DNA from: Streptomyces sp. ITFR-21
Lineage (GTDB): Bacteria; Actinomycetota; Actinomycetes; Streptomycetales; Streptomycetaceae
Assembly: GCF_031844685.1 (NCBI RefSeq)
Contig: NZ_CP134605.1
Span: forward strand, 248,001 to 312,000
Direction: 5' to 3'
Length of the DNA stretch: 64,000 bases
The position numbers and the translations under genes were made by a program. The notes beneath the pieces were generated by a model. The model was not told the DNA's origin, did no database searches, and saw only the letters and a program-made list of their open reading frames with translations. Below, piece after piece: positions 1 to 9,109 of this stretch; the first letter of the stretch is position 1, and every line of letters begins with the position of its first letter.

Positions 1-48
1 GGTCCGGGCCGGTGAACGTCACCGTCGCACTCTTGCCCACGTCCATGC
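1..48 (-). other. Possible coding fragment running off the left edge
   Basis: Read on the minus strand, the first 48 bases give an open stretch GMDVGKSATVTFTGPD that looks protein-like (alternating beta-strand residues, as in CBM-like or adaptor-type beta domains). No clear start or upstream continuation in the same frame is visible. It may be the end of a gene or remnant lying mostly outside the window. The family is not identified and the call is weak. Confidence 0.2.
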
Positions 49-213
49 CCCGCGCGGGGCGACACCGTCTGGGCCCGCCGTCAGGTCCCTGACGGCCCGG
101 AGCCCCGGCGCACATCCCCGGCGCCCCGGCGCCTGCTCGCACATCCCCTCCGACCGCTTCGCCCTGAAGGCAGGCGTCGACCGGCAGAACCAGGACATCG
201 AGGACACCCGGCC

Positions 214-232
214 CCGGCCCCGCCGGGGCCGG
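214..232. terminator. GC-rich hairpin
   Basis: CCGGCCCC and GGGGCCGG form an 8-bp perfect stem with a 3-nt loop. No U-run follows, as is usual for Streptomyces terminators. It could end transcription entering from the left edge, but its role is inferred only from shape. Confidence 0.3.
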
Positions 233-524
233 TTCGCGTTCGTGAGGAGTTCGCCGTTCAGCGGCTCAGCGCTCGCGGCCACCGGCGAAAGCACCCGGAC
301 CTGCGGTTTCATCGCGCCCATCCGACGGCAGCGTCCGACCCACCTGGTTTCCTCCCGCGGGAACTCCCCCTGCGCGCCCTCCGGTGAGAGGCCGTACCTC
401 TGACGCGGTTCGCGGGCGATACGCGGAACGCGGTCATCACGTATCACCGGCGGTCCACCGTCAAGCGGTCCCGGGTCGGTCATGTGTCCGCCTTCTGATC
501 AGACAATTCCCAATGCATCAGGGT

Positions 525-540
525 ATGTTCGCGTAACCAT
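525..540. promoter_or_regulatory. LacI-type operator, site A
   Basis: The minus strand reads ATGGTTACGCGAACAT, which differs at three positions from the ideal palindrome ATGTTTGCGCAAACAT shared by five sites in this window. It lies about 120 bp before the DUF2264 start and so is placed to control that gene. It is presumably bound by one or both of the LacI-family proteins encoded nearby. Confidence 0.65.
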
Positions 541-658
541 TCCCGTCTCGACAGTGTAAGTACGGGACGCGTGGAGCCGCGGTCAAGAGGTCGCGCGCGA
601 CAAGGACGAAGTGGCCGGTGCCGGCCGCTCCCGCACGGCAGCTCGTAAGGAGACTCCG

Positions 659-2740
659 ATGTGTTCTGCTCTGCCGCCCGAGGACCGGGGCCGCTCCCCG
701 TACACCGGGTGGACCCGAACACACTGGACCGCGCTCGCCGACCGGATGCTGACCGCGGTCGACCCCTACCGATCACCGGGGTACGCCTTCGTCGATCTGC
801 CGGCGCCGACGAGCGGCAACCGTCGACCCGACGGTCCGGGCGGCCTGGAGGGCCTGGCCCGCACGTTCATCTTCGCGGGCTTCCGTGTCGCGGGTGAGCG
901 TGGCGCCGACCCGTCCGGGTTGCTGGAGCGCTATGCGCGAGGACTCGCCACCGGCACCGACCCGCACGCCGCCGAGCGATGGCCGCGACCCCGCGGATCC
1001 GCGGAGCCCGGCAGCCGGGTCCGGGTGGCGGCGGCTGCCGCGACGATCGCGTTCGCCCTCCAACTCACCCGGCCCTGGCTCTGGGACCGGCTGGACGACC
1101 AGGTCAGGGAACGGACCGCGGACTGGCTCACCGCCGCGGTCGCGGCGCCGTACCCGCAGGCCGGCCGCGAATGGCTGCTGATGGTCACGGAGTCCTTCCT
1201 GCACCAGGCCACCGGGCACCCACCGGCGCAGAGGGTCAGGGAGAACCTGGCCGCACACGGATCGCCGCCGCGGTCCGGCGGCCGGTTCGGCAAGGGTCGG
1301 GATCGTGCATACGAGCACGGGACGGAGTGGGCGCCCCACCTGCACCCGCTACTATGGGCGCATTTGTTCGACACCACGGGAGCACTGTGCCCGCCCGCCC
1401 TCCGCAGGCGGTGGCAGCGGAATCTGTCGGCGCGCCTGGACGACGCCGTGCGGCTGATCAGCACGGACGGGACGCCCCTGCTGCAAGGACAGGGCCTGAC
1501 CGACCCGTTGGCCGCCGCGGCACCGCTGTGGATCGGGGCGCTGACCGGCACCGGAGGGCTCGCCCCCGGCCTGGTGCGACGCGCGGCCAGCGGCATGCTG
1601 CGGCATGTCACGACGTTGGGCACCCTCGGACCGGGCGGGCCCAACGGAGCGCTGCCGCGCGGCCGAAGCCGCGGGTGGACCGACCTGCGGCACCCGGAGC
1701 CGGGCTCGCCGTACCGGGCGGCCACCGGGATGCTCGGCCTGCTGCTGCCCGCGGACCACCCGGTGTGGACCGAGCCGGAGCAGCCGCTGCCGATCGAGGA
1801 GGGCGACACCGCCCGCGTGATCGCCGCGCCCGGCTGGCTCGTCTCCGCCCGGCGGGCCGACGGGATCACGCTCGTGCTCAACCACGGCACCGACCAACCG
1901 GGCCCTGGCGACATCCACGCAGACGACCCCCGGTACTCGCGGCTCGGCTATTCCACCGCCACCGCGCCCCGGCCGGCCGGCCCGATGTGGCAGGGGCCGA
2001 TCGACAACAGCGTCGCCGTCCTGGACCATGCCGGGCAGGCCACCCATCGCGGCGGCTTCAGAACGCTCTTTGCCCAAGAACTGCCGGGGGCCACGCTGGT
2101 GGCGGCCTCCCGCGGCCTCGTGCACTGGATACACCGGACGTACCAGGTGTACGACGCCGGCGGCATCGCGTTCAGTGGCGGTTTCCGCCCCGGCCCGGAC
2201 GGTGCCGCGGGCGACCGCATGAGGGGGCGCCGCCTCACCGTGACCCCCGGTCCGCAGGTGACGGTGGCCTCAGCGGTCCGGGCCGGCGTCGAAGTGCGAC
2301 TGGTGCGGCTGGACCTGCCGCCCGGGTCCGCCGCCGACCCGGCTGCGGCCTGGCGTGCGGTCCGGCTCGGCGGATGGCCGGTCGGCGCGACGACGCCGCC
2401 GCTGGTCCGCGACCGCCTGGCGCCCGGCCCGACCGCCGAGGCGGCCACTGCCCGACTGCGGTCGCGCGTGCACAGTCTGCGCGGCTTCGACCAGGGCGGC
2501 GTGGCCACCGGGGACGGTACTAACTCGCGCACCCGCTGGACGGCTACGCCCTGGCTCGCCGCGACGGGACCGGCTCCGATCGGTGAGGTCCTGGCCGCGG
2601 TGGTCACCTTGGACCGGAGTGTCGGGCCCCGGTCCGATCCCACGCTCTCGGTGCAAGCCGCGCCCGGTGGCGCGCACCGGGTCACCGTGGTGTGGCCGGA
2701 CGGCGGGATGACGGTACTCACCGTTCCCGGCCCGGACTGA
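659..2740 (+). CDS. DUF2264 domain-containing protein
   Basis: A 693-residue protein of the DUF2264 family. The N-terminal part has the characteristic run around TRTHWTALADRMLTAV and a Gly-rich LEGLARTF segment, and a beta-rich C-terminal half follows. Biochemical function is not established; family members often sit beside glycoside hydrolases and sugar transporters, and the alpha/alpha-barrel core suggests carbohydrate binding or processing. No signal peptide is visible, so it is probably cytoplasmic. The start at ATG 659 is preferred over upstream GTG 611 because AAGGAG lies at 647-652, six bases before it. A LacI-type operator lies upstream, linking it to the transporter and hydrolase genes that follow. 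The next gene, lacI-like, is convergent 37 bp away. Confidence 0.85.
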   Translation: MCSALPPEDRGRSPYTGWTRTHWTALADRMLTAVDPYRSPGYAFVDLPAPTSGNRRPDGPGGLEGLARTFIFAGFRVAGERGADPSGLLERYARGLATGTDPHAAERWPRPRGSAEPGSRVRVAAAAATIAFALQLTRPWLWDRLDDQVRERTADWLTAAVAAPYPQAGREWLLMVTESFLHQATGHPPAQRVRENLAAHGSPPRSGGRFGKGRDRAYEHGTEWAPHLHPLLWAHLFDTTGALCPPALRRRWQRNLSARLDDAVRLISTDGTPLLQGQGLTDPLAAAAPLWIGALTGTGGLAPGLVRRAASGMLRHVTTLGTLGPGGPNGALPRGRSRGWTDLRHPEPGSPYRAATGMLGLLLPADHPVWTEPEQPLPIEEGDTARVIAAPGWLVSARRADGITLVLNHGTDQPGPGDIHADDPRYSRLGYSTATAPRPAGPMWQGPIDNSVAVLDHAGQATHRGGFRTLFAQELPGATLVAASRGLVHWIHRTYQVYDAGGIAFSGGFRPGPDGAAGDRMRGRRLTVTPGPQVTVASAVRAGVEVRLVRLDLPPGSAADPAAAWRAVRLGGWPVGATTPPLVRDRLAPGPTAEAATARLRSRVHSLRGFDQGGVATGDGTNSRTRWTATPWLAATGPAPIGEVLAAVVTLDRSVGPRSDPTLSVQAAPGGAHRVTVVWPDGGMTVLTVPGPD

Positions 2741-2777
2741 ACGTCCCGGTGCGATGCCGCCGGCCCCGGCCCACCCG

Positions 2778-3857
2778 TCAGCGGGCGGCGGCCGGCGCCG
2801 TGCTGGCCCGCACCGTCAGCCGGGTGGGCACCAGAACGGTGCCCGGCTGCGACGTCTGCTCGGCGATCTGGCGCAGCACGCCCTCGACACAGCGGCGGCC
2901 GACCTCGGCGAAGTCCTGGTGCACGGTCGTCAGCGGCGGGACGAAGGAGGCGGCTTCGGGGATGTCGTCGAAGCCGACGACGCTGACGTCCTGGGGCACC
3001 CGTCGGCCGTGTTCGTGCAGCGCGCGCAGCAGTCCGAGCGCCATCTGGTCGTTGGCCGCGAAGACCGCGGTGCAGTCGGGTTCGCCGGCCAGCCGAAGCC
3101 CCGCCCGGTAGCCGGACTCGGCCGTCCAGTCACCGCGGACCGGCGGCGGCGCGGTGCGCCCGGCCGCCTCCAGCGCGTCCCGCCAGGCATGCTCGCGACG
3201 CTGCGCGGCGAAGGAACCCTCAGGTCCCGCCAGGTGCCACACGGTGCCGTGGCCGAGGTCGAGCAGGTGGCGTACGGCCAGGTGGGCACCACCGATCTGG
3301 TCGGTGTCGACGACGCTGTAGCGGTCACCCGCGTTGGAGTCGACGACCACGACCTGCACATGTGGTGGGAGCGAGATCGTCGCGGCGTCCAGCAGATGCA
3401 CCTCCATGATCACGATGATCCCGTCGACGGCGAGTTCGCCCAGCCGGGTGAAGGCGCCACGCACTCCGGTCTGGGTCGGAACCGCGACCGGCTGGAGGGT
3501 GATCGCGTAGCCCTCCTGCGCCGCAGAGGACGCGATCGCCTCCAGAGTGCGCACGTTGCCGGTGGTGGACAGGCTGAACAGGATGACGCCGAGCGTACGG
3601 AACTCACCGCGCTTGAGCGCGCGGGCCGCGCTGTTCGGGCGGTAGCCGAGCTGCTTCATCGCGGCCAGCACCCGCTCACGGGTGTCGGTCACCACGCCCG
3701 GGTGCCCGTTCGCGACGCGGGAGACGGTCTGCGACGACACGCCCGCGAGCCGGGCGACATCGGCCATCGAGGCGCCCCGCCGCCTGCGCCCGGCCGCGGC
3801 GTGCTCAGTGCGCACCGGTGCGGGGACGACCCGGCTGTCCTCGGCTGTTTCCTCCAC
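2778..3857 (-). CDS. LacI-family transcriptional regulator 1
   Basis: A 359-residue LacI/GalR-type repressor. The helix-turn-helix and hinge occupy about residues 31-85 (MADVARLAGVSSQTVSRVAN, then a YRPNSAARALKRG hinge region). The rest is a periplasmic-binding-protein-like effector domain with the family signature FAANDQMALGLLRAL and the VVGFDDIPEA strand. The start is taken as GTG 3857, giving a 30-residue basic leader like that of its paralogue at 9509-10594; an upstream GTG would add 22 residues. It is transcribed divergently from the sugar ABC operon, with two operator-like palindromes in between, so it probably represses that operon and possibly itself. Effector sugar unknown; fucose- or galactose-containing oligosaccharides are an inference from the neighbours. 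Confidence 0.93.
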   Translation of the reverse strand: MEETAEDSRVVPAPVRTEHAAAGRRRRGASMADVARLAGVSSQTVSRVANGHPGVVTDTRERVLAAMKQLGYRPNSAARALKRGEFRTLGVILFSLSTTGNVRTLEAIASSAAQEGYAITLQPVAVPTQTGVRGAFTRLGELAVDGIIVIMEVHLLDAATISLPPHVQVVVVDSNAGDRYSVVDTDQIGGAHLAVRHLLDLGHGTVWHLAGPEGSFAAQRREHAWRDALEAAGRTAPPPVRGDWTAESGYRAGLRLAGEPDCTAVFAANDQMALGLLRALHEHGRRVPQDVSVVGFDDIPEAASFVPPLTTVHQDFAEVGRRCVEGVLRQIAEQTSQPGTVLVPTRLTVRASTAPAAAR

Positions 3858-3912
3858 TCCGTGCCCCTCTCGCTTCCGCGTCCGACAGCCGGGGGGAACC
3901 TCGGCGTAACCC

Positions 3913-3941
3913 TTGACGCTCACCGACCTGCAATGTAAGCA
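3913..3941 (+). promoter_or_regulatory. Putative promoter of the sugar ABC operon
   Basis: TTGACG (3913-3918) and TAAGCA (3936-3941) are separated by 17 bp, close to the vegetative sigma consensus. The LacI-type operator at 3954-3969 would cover the transcription start, a standard repression geometry. Only the match and position support this call. Confidence 0.45.
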
Positions 3942-3953
3942 TCACGTTAATCA

Positions 3954-3969
3954 ATGTTTGCGCAAACGT
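3954..3969. promoter_or_regulatory. LacI-type operator, site B
   Basis: ATGTTTGCGCAAACGT contains a perfect 12-bp palindrome GTTTGCGCAAAC with the central CG typical of LacI-family operators. It is the best match in the window, one base from the ideal 16-mer. It sits between the divergent lacI-like gene and the ABC transporter operon, just downstream of the putative -10. Confidence 0.8.
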
Positions 3970-3998
3970 CCACGGTGTCCGGACTTCTCGAACCCGCT

Positions 3999-4014
3999 AT
4001 GGTTACGCAATCAT
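3999..4014. promoter_or_regulatory. LacI-type operator, site C
   Basis: ATGGTTACGCAATCAT matches the same 16-bp palindrome with three changes. Its centre is 45 bp from site B, roughly four helical turns, so the two sites could be bound cooperatively on the same DNA face upstream of the first permease gene. Confidence 0.65.
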
Positions 4015-4069
4015 CCGTCCCGCAGCCCGACCGCAGCGGGGTCAGAACAACAAGGTCAGGGGATGGGTC

Positions 4070-4993
4070 ATGGCTGTCGTTTCGCCCCCGTCAGCGGCGG
4101 GCCGCGCCGCGCCGCCACTCAGGCGCGGCGGCGGGCGGCGATGGATCGGCTGGGGCTTCGTGGCTCCCTTCCTGGTCGTCTTCGCCCTCGTCTTCCTGGC
4201 CCCGATCGCATATTCGCTCTACTTGAGCCTGTTCCGGGACCAGTTGATCGGCGGCAACCACTTCGTCGGCGCCGACAACTACCGGCAGGCGTTCCAGGAC
4301 CACGAGTTCTGGTCCGGCGTCGGCCGGGTCGGCCTGTTCCTGGTGGTGCAGGTCCCGATCATGCTGGGCATCGCGCTGCTGGTCGCCCTGGCGCTGGACA
4401 GCGGCCGGCTCTACGGCCGGGACTTCTTCCGGATCTCAATCTTCCTGCCCTACGCCGTACCCGCCGTCGTGGCCACCTTGATGTGGGGCTTCATGTACGG
4501 CAGGCAGTTCGGCCTGGTGGCGAACATCGACGACCACTTCAACGTCAGCCTGCCCGACCCGCTCTCCCCCGGCCTGGTGCTCGCCAGCATCGGCAACATC
4601 GTCACCTGGGAGTTCGTCGGCTACAACATGCTGATCTTCTACGCGGCGCTGCGGGTGATCCCGCAGTCGCTCTACGAGGCCGCGGAGATCGACGGCGCCG
4701 GCCAGTGGCGGATCATCGCGGCCGTCAAGCTCCCGGCGATCCGCGGCGCGCTGGTCATCGCCACCGTCTTCTCCGTCATCGGCAGCTTCCAGCTGTTCAA
4801 CGAGCCCAGCATCCTCAAGTCCCTGGCGCCCAACGCCATCACCACCTACTTCACCCCGAACCTCTACACGTACTCGCTGTCCTTTTCCGGGCAGCAGCAC
4901 AACTACGCCGCGACGGTCGCGATCGTCATGGGGGTCGTCACGATGATCGTCGCCTACGTCGTGCAGCTGCGCGGCATGAGAAAGGAGGCGTGA
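4070..4993 (+). CDS. Carbohydrate ABC transporter permease, MalF type
   Basis: A 307-residue inner-membrane permease of the carbohydrate ABC importers. A basic N-terminus is followed by six predicted membrane segments (first around residues 28-50). The cytoplasmic loop that docks on the ATPase is seen as EAAEIDGAGQWRIIAAVKLP, the EAA motif with its conserved Gly. Start ATG 4070 has AGGGGA at 4058-4063. The second permease starts four bases after its stop. No ATP-binding subunit is encoded here; Streptomyces sugar importers commonly share one ATPase (MsiK) encoded elsewhere. With the second permease and the lipoprotein it should import an oligosaccharide. Regulation by the upstream LacI sites is inferred. 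Confidence 0.93.
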   Translation: MAVVSPPSAAGRAAPPLRRGGGRRWIGWGFVAPFLVVFALVFLAPIAYSLYLSLFRDQLIGGNHFVGADNYRQAFQDHEFWSGVGRVGLFLVVQVPIMLGIALLVALALDSGRLYGRDFFRISIFLPYAVPAVVATLMWGFMYGRQFGLVANIDDHFNVSLPDPLSPGLVLASIGNIVTWEFVGYNMLIFYAALRVIPQSLYEAAEIDGAGQWRIIAAVKLPAIRGALVIATVFSVIGSFQLFNEPSILKSLAPNAITTYFTPNLYTYSLSFSGQQHNYAATVAIVMGVVTMIVAYVVQLRGMRKEA

Positions 4994-4997
4994 ACCC

Positions 4998-5951
4998 GTG
5001 GCCGCCAACGTCACCGACGTCACCGACAGCGCCCGCACCCTGCCTTCCCGGCGCCGGACTCACCCCGTGCCCCGGGCCCGGCGCCTCACGCGCCGCCACA
5101 CCCCCGGCCGGCCGCGCCGCAGTGTCCTGCTCACGGTACTGACCAGCCTCGTGGTGATCTACACCCTGGTCCCACTGGCCTGGCTGTTCGTCAACGCGTG
5201 CAAGACCCAGCCGAGGCTGCTGGACTCCTTCGGCCTGTGGTTCAGCGGCCACTTCGCGCTGTGGGACAACGTCCGGCAGACCTTCACCTACGACGACCAC
5301 ATCTTCGTCCGCTGGCTGCTGAACACCCTGCTGTACGTGGTGGCCGGCGCGGGCGGGGCGACGTTCCTGGCGGTGCTGGGCGGCTACGGGCTGGCGAAGT
5401 TCGACTTCGCCGGCAAGCGGGCGGTGTTCGCGGTGGTGATCGGCGCGGTGGCGGTCCCCGGCGCGGCCCTGGCGGTGCCCACCTTCCTGATGTTCAGCAA
5501 GATGGGCCTGACCGACACCCCCTGGGCGGTGATCATCCCCTCCCTGATCTCGCCGTTCGGTCTGTACCTGATGTGGGTGTTCGCCACCGAGGCGATCCCC
5601 AACGAGCTGCTGGAGGCGGCCCGGGTGGACGGCTCGGGCGAGCTGCGCACCTTCCTCCGGATCAGCCTGCCGCTGCTGGCACCCGGCATCGTCACCGTGC
5701 TGCTCTTCACCGTGGTCGCGACCTGGAACAACTACTTCCTGCCGCTGATCATGATCAAGGACCCCAACTGGTACCCGCTGACCATCGGCCTCAACTCCTG
5801 GAACGCGCAAGCCCGCACCGTCGGCGGCGAGCCGGTCTTCAACCTCGTCATCACCGGGTCGCTGCTGACCATCGTGCCGCTGATCGCGGCCTTCCTTCTC
5901 CTCCAGCGCTACTGGCAGTCCGGACTGGCGGCCGGCAGCGTCAAGGAGTGA
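4998..5951 (+). CDS. Carbohydrate ABC transporter permease, MalG type
   Basis: A 317-residue permease partner of the preceding gene. About 40 basic, Pro/Arg-rich residues precede the first of six predicted membrane segments. The EAA loop reads EAARVDGSGELRTFLRISLP, the MalG-type form. Start GTG 4998 lies just after AAGGAGG at 4982-4988, which overlaps the end of the upstream gene, so the two permeases are translationally coupled. The solute-binding lipoprotein gene begins 121 bp downstream in the same direction. Confidence 0.93.
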   Translation: MAANVTDVTDSARTLPSRRRTHPVPRARRLTRRHTPGRPRRSVLLTVLTSLVVIYTLVPLAWLFVNACKTQPRLLDSFGLWFSGHFALWDNVRQTFTYDDHIFVRWLLNTLLYVVAGAGGATFLAVLGGYGLAKFDFAGKRAVFAVVIGAVAVPGAALAVPTFLMFSKMGLTDTPWAVIIPSLISPFGLYLMWVFATEAIPNELLEAARVDGSGELRTFLRISLPLLAPGIVTVLLFTVVATWNNYFLPLIMIKDPNWYPLTIGLNSWNAQARTVGGEPVFNLVITGSLLTIVPLIAAFLLLQRYWQSGLAAGSVKE

Positions 5952-6072
5952 TCACCGGCGCCGCCCGGCGCCGGCCCCCCCACGTCCCCCCTGCTGGTCC
6001 TTCCCCTGGCACACCCGAGCGGTGCGGCGGGGCCGGCTCCGCAGAACACCACGTACAACGGAGTGAAACGAG

Positions 6073-7422
6073 ATGACGAACAAAGTGGTTCGCCGGTGGG
6101 CACAGGGTGTCGCGGTGCTCGCCGCCGCCGCCCTGGGGCTGACGGCATGCGGCTCGTCCGGGAGTGCCGACTCCGGCTCGGACGGCAAGACGTCCGGTGC
6201 GAACGCGGTCCGGTCGGCGCTGGCCAAGGGCGGCTCGATCACGGTGTGGGCGTGGGAGCCGACCCTCAAGCAGGTGGTCGCCGATTTCCAGACCGAGTAT
6301 CCCAAGGTGCACGTCAAGCTGGTCAACGCCGGCACCGGCAACGACCAGTACACCGCGCTGCAGAACGCCGTCCAGGCCGGCAAGGGCGTCCCCGACGTCG
6401 CCCAGGTCGAGTACTACGCGCTCAGCCAGTTCGCCCTCGGCAAGTCCGTCGCCGACCTCAGTCCCTACGGCGCCAAGGACCTGGCCAAGACCTACTCCCC
6501 CGGCCCGTGGAACTCCGTGAACATCGACGGCGGCGTCTACGGCCTGCCGATGGACTCCGGCCCCATGGCGCTCTTCTACAACAAGAAGGTCTTCGACAAG
6601 TACAAGCTGCCCGTCCCCACCACCTGGGACCAGTACCTCGATGACGCCCGCAAGCTCCACCAGGCCGACCCCAAGGCGTACATCACCAGCGACACCGGCG
6701 ACGCCGGGATGACCACCAGTCTGATCTGGCAGGCCGGCGGCAAGCCGTACCAGGTCGACGGCACCAAGGTCTCCGTCGACTTCGGCAGCGACCCGGGCAC
6801 CGCGACCTACACCAAGGTGTGGCAGCAACTGGTCTCCCAGCACCTGCTGTCCCCGGTCCCGGGCTGGAGCGACCAGTGGTACAAGGGGCTCGCCGACGGC
6901 ACCATCGCCACCCTGACCACCGGCGCGTGGATGCCCGCCAACTTCACCTCCGGCGTCGCCTCCGCCTCCGGTGACTGGCGGGCCGCACCGCTGCCGCAGT
7001 GGCAGGCCGGCGCACAGGCCAGCGCGGAGAACGGCGGCAGCTCACTGGCGGTCATGCAGGCGAGCAGGGACAAGGAACTCGCCTACGCCTTCCTGCAGTA
7101 CGCCGACCAGGGCGCCGGTGTGCAGACCCGGATCAAGGGCGGCGCCTTCCCGGCGACCACCGCGGACCTGGACTCCCCCGCGTTCCTCGACACCGCGTTC
7201 CCGTACTTCGGCGGCCAGCAGGCCAACAGGATCTTCTCGCAGTCCGCGAAGGACGTCGTGCCCGGCTGGTCCTACCTGCCGTATCAGGTCTATGCCAACT
7301 CGATCTTCAACGACACCGTCGGCAAGGCGTATGTCTCCGGCACCTCGCTGGCCGATGGGCTCAAGGCGTGGCAGGACCAGTCGGTCGCGTACGGCAAGCA
7401 GCAGGGCTTCAGCGTCGGCTGA
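6073..7422 (+). CDS. Extracellular sugar-binding lipoprotein of the ABC importer
   Basis: A 449-residue family-1 solute-binding protein. Residues 1-25 form a lipoprotein signal ending in lipobox LTAC with the acylated cysteine at position 26, followed by a Ser/Gly-rich linker. The mature part has the family pattern ITVWAWEPTLKQVVADFQ at its start and the YNKKVFDKYKLPVPTTWDQY segment in the ligand-binding lobes. It would capture the oligosaccharide outside the membrane and deliver it to the two permeases encoded upstream. Gene order permease-permease-binding protein is slightly unusual, since the binding protein often comes first. A 148-bp gap with a short GC-rich hairpin (around 7475-7488) separates it from the fucosidase gene; part of the message may end there. 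Confidence 0.93.
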   Translation: MTNKVVRRWAQGVAVLAAAALGLTACGSSGSADSGSDGKTSGANAVRSALAKGGSITVWAWEPTLKQVVADFQTEYPKVHVKLVNAGTGNDQYTALQNAVQAGKGVPDVAQVEYYALSQFALGKSVADLSPYGAKDLAKTYSPGPWNSVNIDGGVYGLPMDSGPMALFYNKKVFDKYKLPVPTTWDQYLDDARKLHQADPKAYITSDTGDAGMTTSLIWQAGGKPYQVDGTKVSVDFGSDPGTATYTKVWQQLVSQHLLSPVPGWSDQWYKGLADGTIATLTTGAWMPANFTSGVASASGDWRAAPLPQWQAGAQASAENGGSSLAVMQASRDKELAYAFLQYADQGAGVQTRIKGGAFPATTADLDSPAFLDTAFPYFGGQQANRIFSQSAKDVVPGWSYLPYQVYANSIFNDTVGKAYVSGTSLADGLKAWQDQSVAYGKQQGFSVG

Positions 7423-7570
7423 CGACTCCGCTGACCGCTCGCGTCCGGCCGGGACGCACCCGCTGCGCCCGAGCGGCGCACCCGGTGCGTCCCCCGCCCG
7501 ACCCCTCCGAGCGGGCGGATGCCGCGGCCAGCCCGGCCCGCACCGTCTCCGACATCTGCGAGGAACCGAC

Positions 7571-9094
7571 ATGACCGTGGGGCAGCCCTCCCCCAGCAGA
7601 CGCACCCTTCTGGCCTCCACGGCGGCCGCGGCCGCCATCACCGTGATCGGCGGACCGGCGCGGGCGAGCACGTCCGCCCGCCCCGTACTGCCACCTCCCC
7701 CGCACCGCGGCAACGCGACGGACATGGGCCTGACCCAGCAGAACGCCGCCTCGATGCAGTGGTACCTCAAGGCCCGGTTCGGCATGTTCCTGCACTGGGG
7801 CGGGTATTCCGGACCGGCGCAGGGCGAGTGGTACATGTACAACGCCGGCATCAGGCCGGACCCGTACCGCGCCCTGGTCACCCCGCCGGGCCCGAGCGCC
7901 TTCAGCCCGGACGCCTACCGCCCGGTCGACTGGGCCGTGCTCGCCGTCGAGGCGGGCATGCGCTACGCCGTACTGACCACCCGCCACCACGAGGGCCTGG
8001 CCCTCTTCCCCTCTGCGCATCCCGATGCGTGGTCCACCGCCCAGCTCCCGGGGGCACGTGGATACGTCCCCGGGTGGGGGCACGACTACGTCACCGACTT
8101 CGTCCGCGCCACCAGGGAACTGGGCCTGCGCACCGGTCTGTACTACTCCCCGATCAACTGGCGCTTCCCCGGCTACTACGACTGGACGGGCACGAACTGC
8201 CTGGGCAACCCGTTCGGCTACACCACCTCGCCGGCCAACAGGGACAACGCCCGGCATCTCAAGGAGCTGGTGTACGAGCAGGTACGCACCCTCACCACCG
8301 GCTACGGCGACCTCGACCTCCTGTGGTGGGACGGCGGCTGGATGGGCCAGCAGGGCACCGACGCCGACGGCGCCTTCTTCTGGGAGCCGGGCCACTACCG
8401 CGACCCGGCCAACGCCTGGCCGGTGGACCCCCGGTACGGGCAGCGCGAACCGTACAGCGGTCGGCCGCTCGGCCTGATGGGGATGGTGCGGCAGAACCAG
8501 CCGCAGATCCTCGCCACACCCCGTTCCGGCTGGATCGGCGACTACGCGGTGGAGGAAGGCGGTGCGCTGCCGACCGGACCGGTGCGTGCCCAGCCCACCG
8601 AGAAAACGTTCAGCATCGGCGGCACCTGGGGCTACAGCCGGGGCGCGGGCGTCATGGACTACGACTCCGTCATCTCCGTACTGGTCAACAGCTGGGTACG
8701 CGACATGAACGTGCTGCTGAACGTCGGACCCGACGGGCACGGCACCATCGTCGCGCCGATGGCGGACATCCTGCGCCGGGTCGGAGCCTTCCTGCGGCAG
8801 CACGGCGAAGCCGTCTACGGCACCCGCGGCGGGCCGTGGAACCCGGTGGACGGACAGGTCGGCTACACCTACTGCGGCGACACGGTCTACGCACACCTGC
8901 TGCCCGGCCTGCCGGGCACCGCGTTCACGCTGCCGTACGCGGACGGCGCACACGCAGCCGAAGTCCGCCAACTGGCCACCGGCAGGCGGCTGGACTTCAC
9001 CGTCGGCACCGACGGGCGGGTCACCGTCACCGGCATCGACCGCGCCGCGGTTCCGCTGGACACGGTACTCGCCGTGCGCTTCACCGGCGGCTGA
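7571..9094 (+). CDS. Secreted alpha-L-fucosidase, glycoside hydrolase family 29
   Basis: A 507-residue GH29 enzyme that releases terminal alpha-L-fucose. A twin-arginine signal is visible at the N-terminus (SRRTLL followed by an Ala-rich hydrophobic stretch and an ARAS cleavage region), so export by Tat is likely. The catalytic domain opens with QWYLKARFGMFLHWGGYS and includes AVLTTRHHEGLALF. The nucleophile aspartate is in LLWWDGGW, at about residue 254. The conserved acid/base is not obvious by eye in this family. Start ATG 7571 follows GAGGAA with normal spacing. As the last gene of the transporter unit, it probably trims fucosylated oligosaccharides outside the cell before import. Confidence 0.92.
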   Translation: MTVGQPSPSRRTLLASTAAAAAITVIGGPARASTSARPVLPPPPHRGNATDMGLTQQNAASMQWYLKARFGMFLHWGGYSGPAQGEWYMYNAGIRPDPYRALVTPPGPSAFSPDAYRPVDWAVLAVEAGMRYAVLTTRHHEGLALFPSAHPDAWSTAQLPGARGYVPGWGHDYVTDFVRATRELGLRTGLYYSPINWRFPGYYDWTGTNCLGNPFGYTTSPANRDNARHLKELVYEQVRTLTTGYGDLDLLWWDGGWMGQQGTDADGAFFWEPGHYRDPANAWPVDPRYGQREPYSGRPLGLMGMVRQNQPQILATPRSGWIGDYAVEEGGALPTGPVRAQPTEKTFSIGGTWGYSRGAGVMDYDSVISVLVNSWVRDMNVLLNVGPDGHGTIVAPMADILRRVGAFLRQHGEAVYGTRGGPWNPVDGQVGYTYCGDTVYAHLLPGLPGTAFTLPYADGAHAAEVRQLATGRRLDFTVGTDGRVTVTGIDRAAVPLDTVLAVRFTGG

Positions 9095-9109
9095 GCCGTG
9101 CCGCTGCAG

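Larger units (their letters stand above)
49..658. other. Intergenic region, no convincing gene
   Basis: No reading frame here has convincing protein character. The longest open frame, on the minus strand, is Arg/Pro-rich and looks like composition-driven noise. A short plus-strand stretch near 140-205 (RFALKAGVDRQNQDIEDT) reads somewhat like protein but has no start and soon degenerates. The region holds a hairpin at 214-232 and, at its right end, a LacI-type operator at 525-540 followed by the leader of the DUF2264 gene. Confidence 0.5.

Noticed and set aside
19-483. Minus-strand 154-codon frame at the left edge
   Set aside because: No ribosome-binding site, no motifs, and an Arg/Pro-rich composition.
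2754-3938. Plus-strand 394-codon frame antisense to lacI-like gene 1
   Set aside because: Composition is Arg/Gly-rich and the opposite strand encodes an intact LacI regulator.
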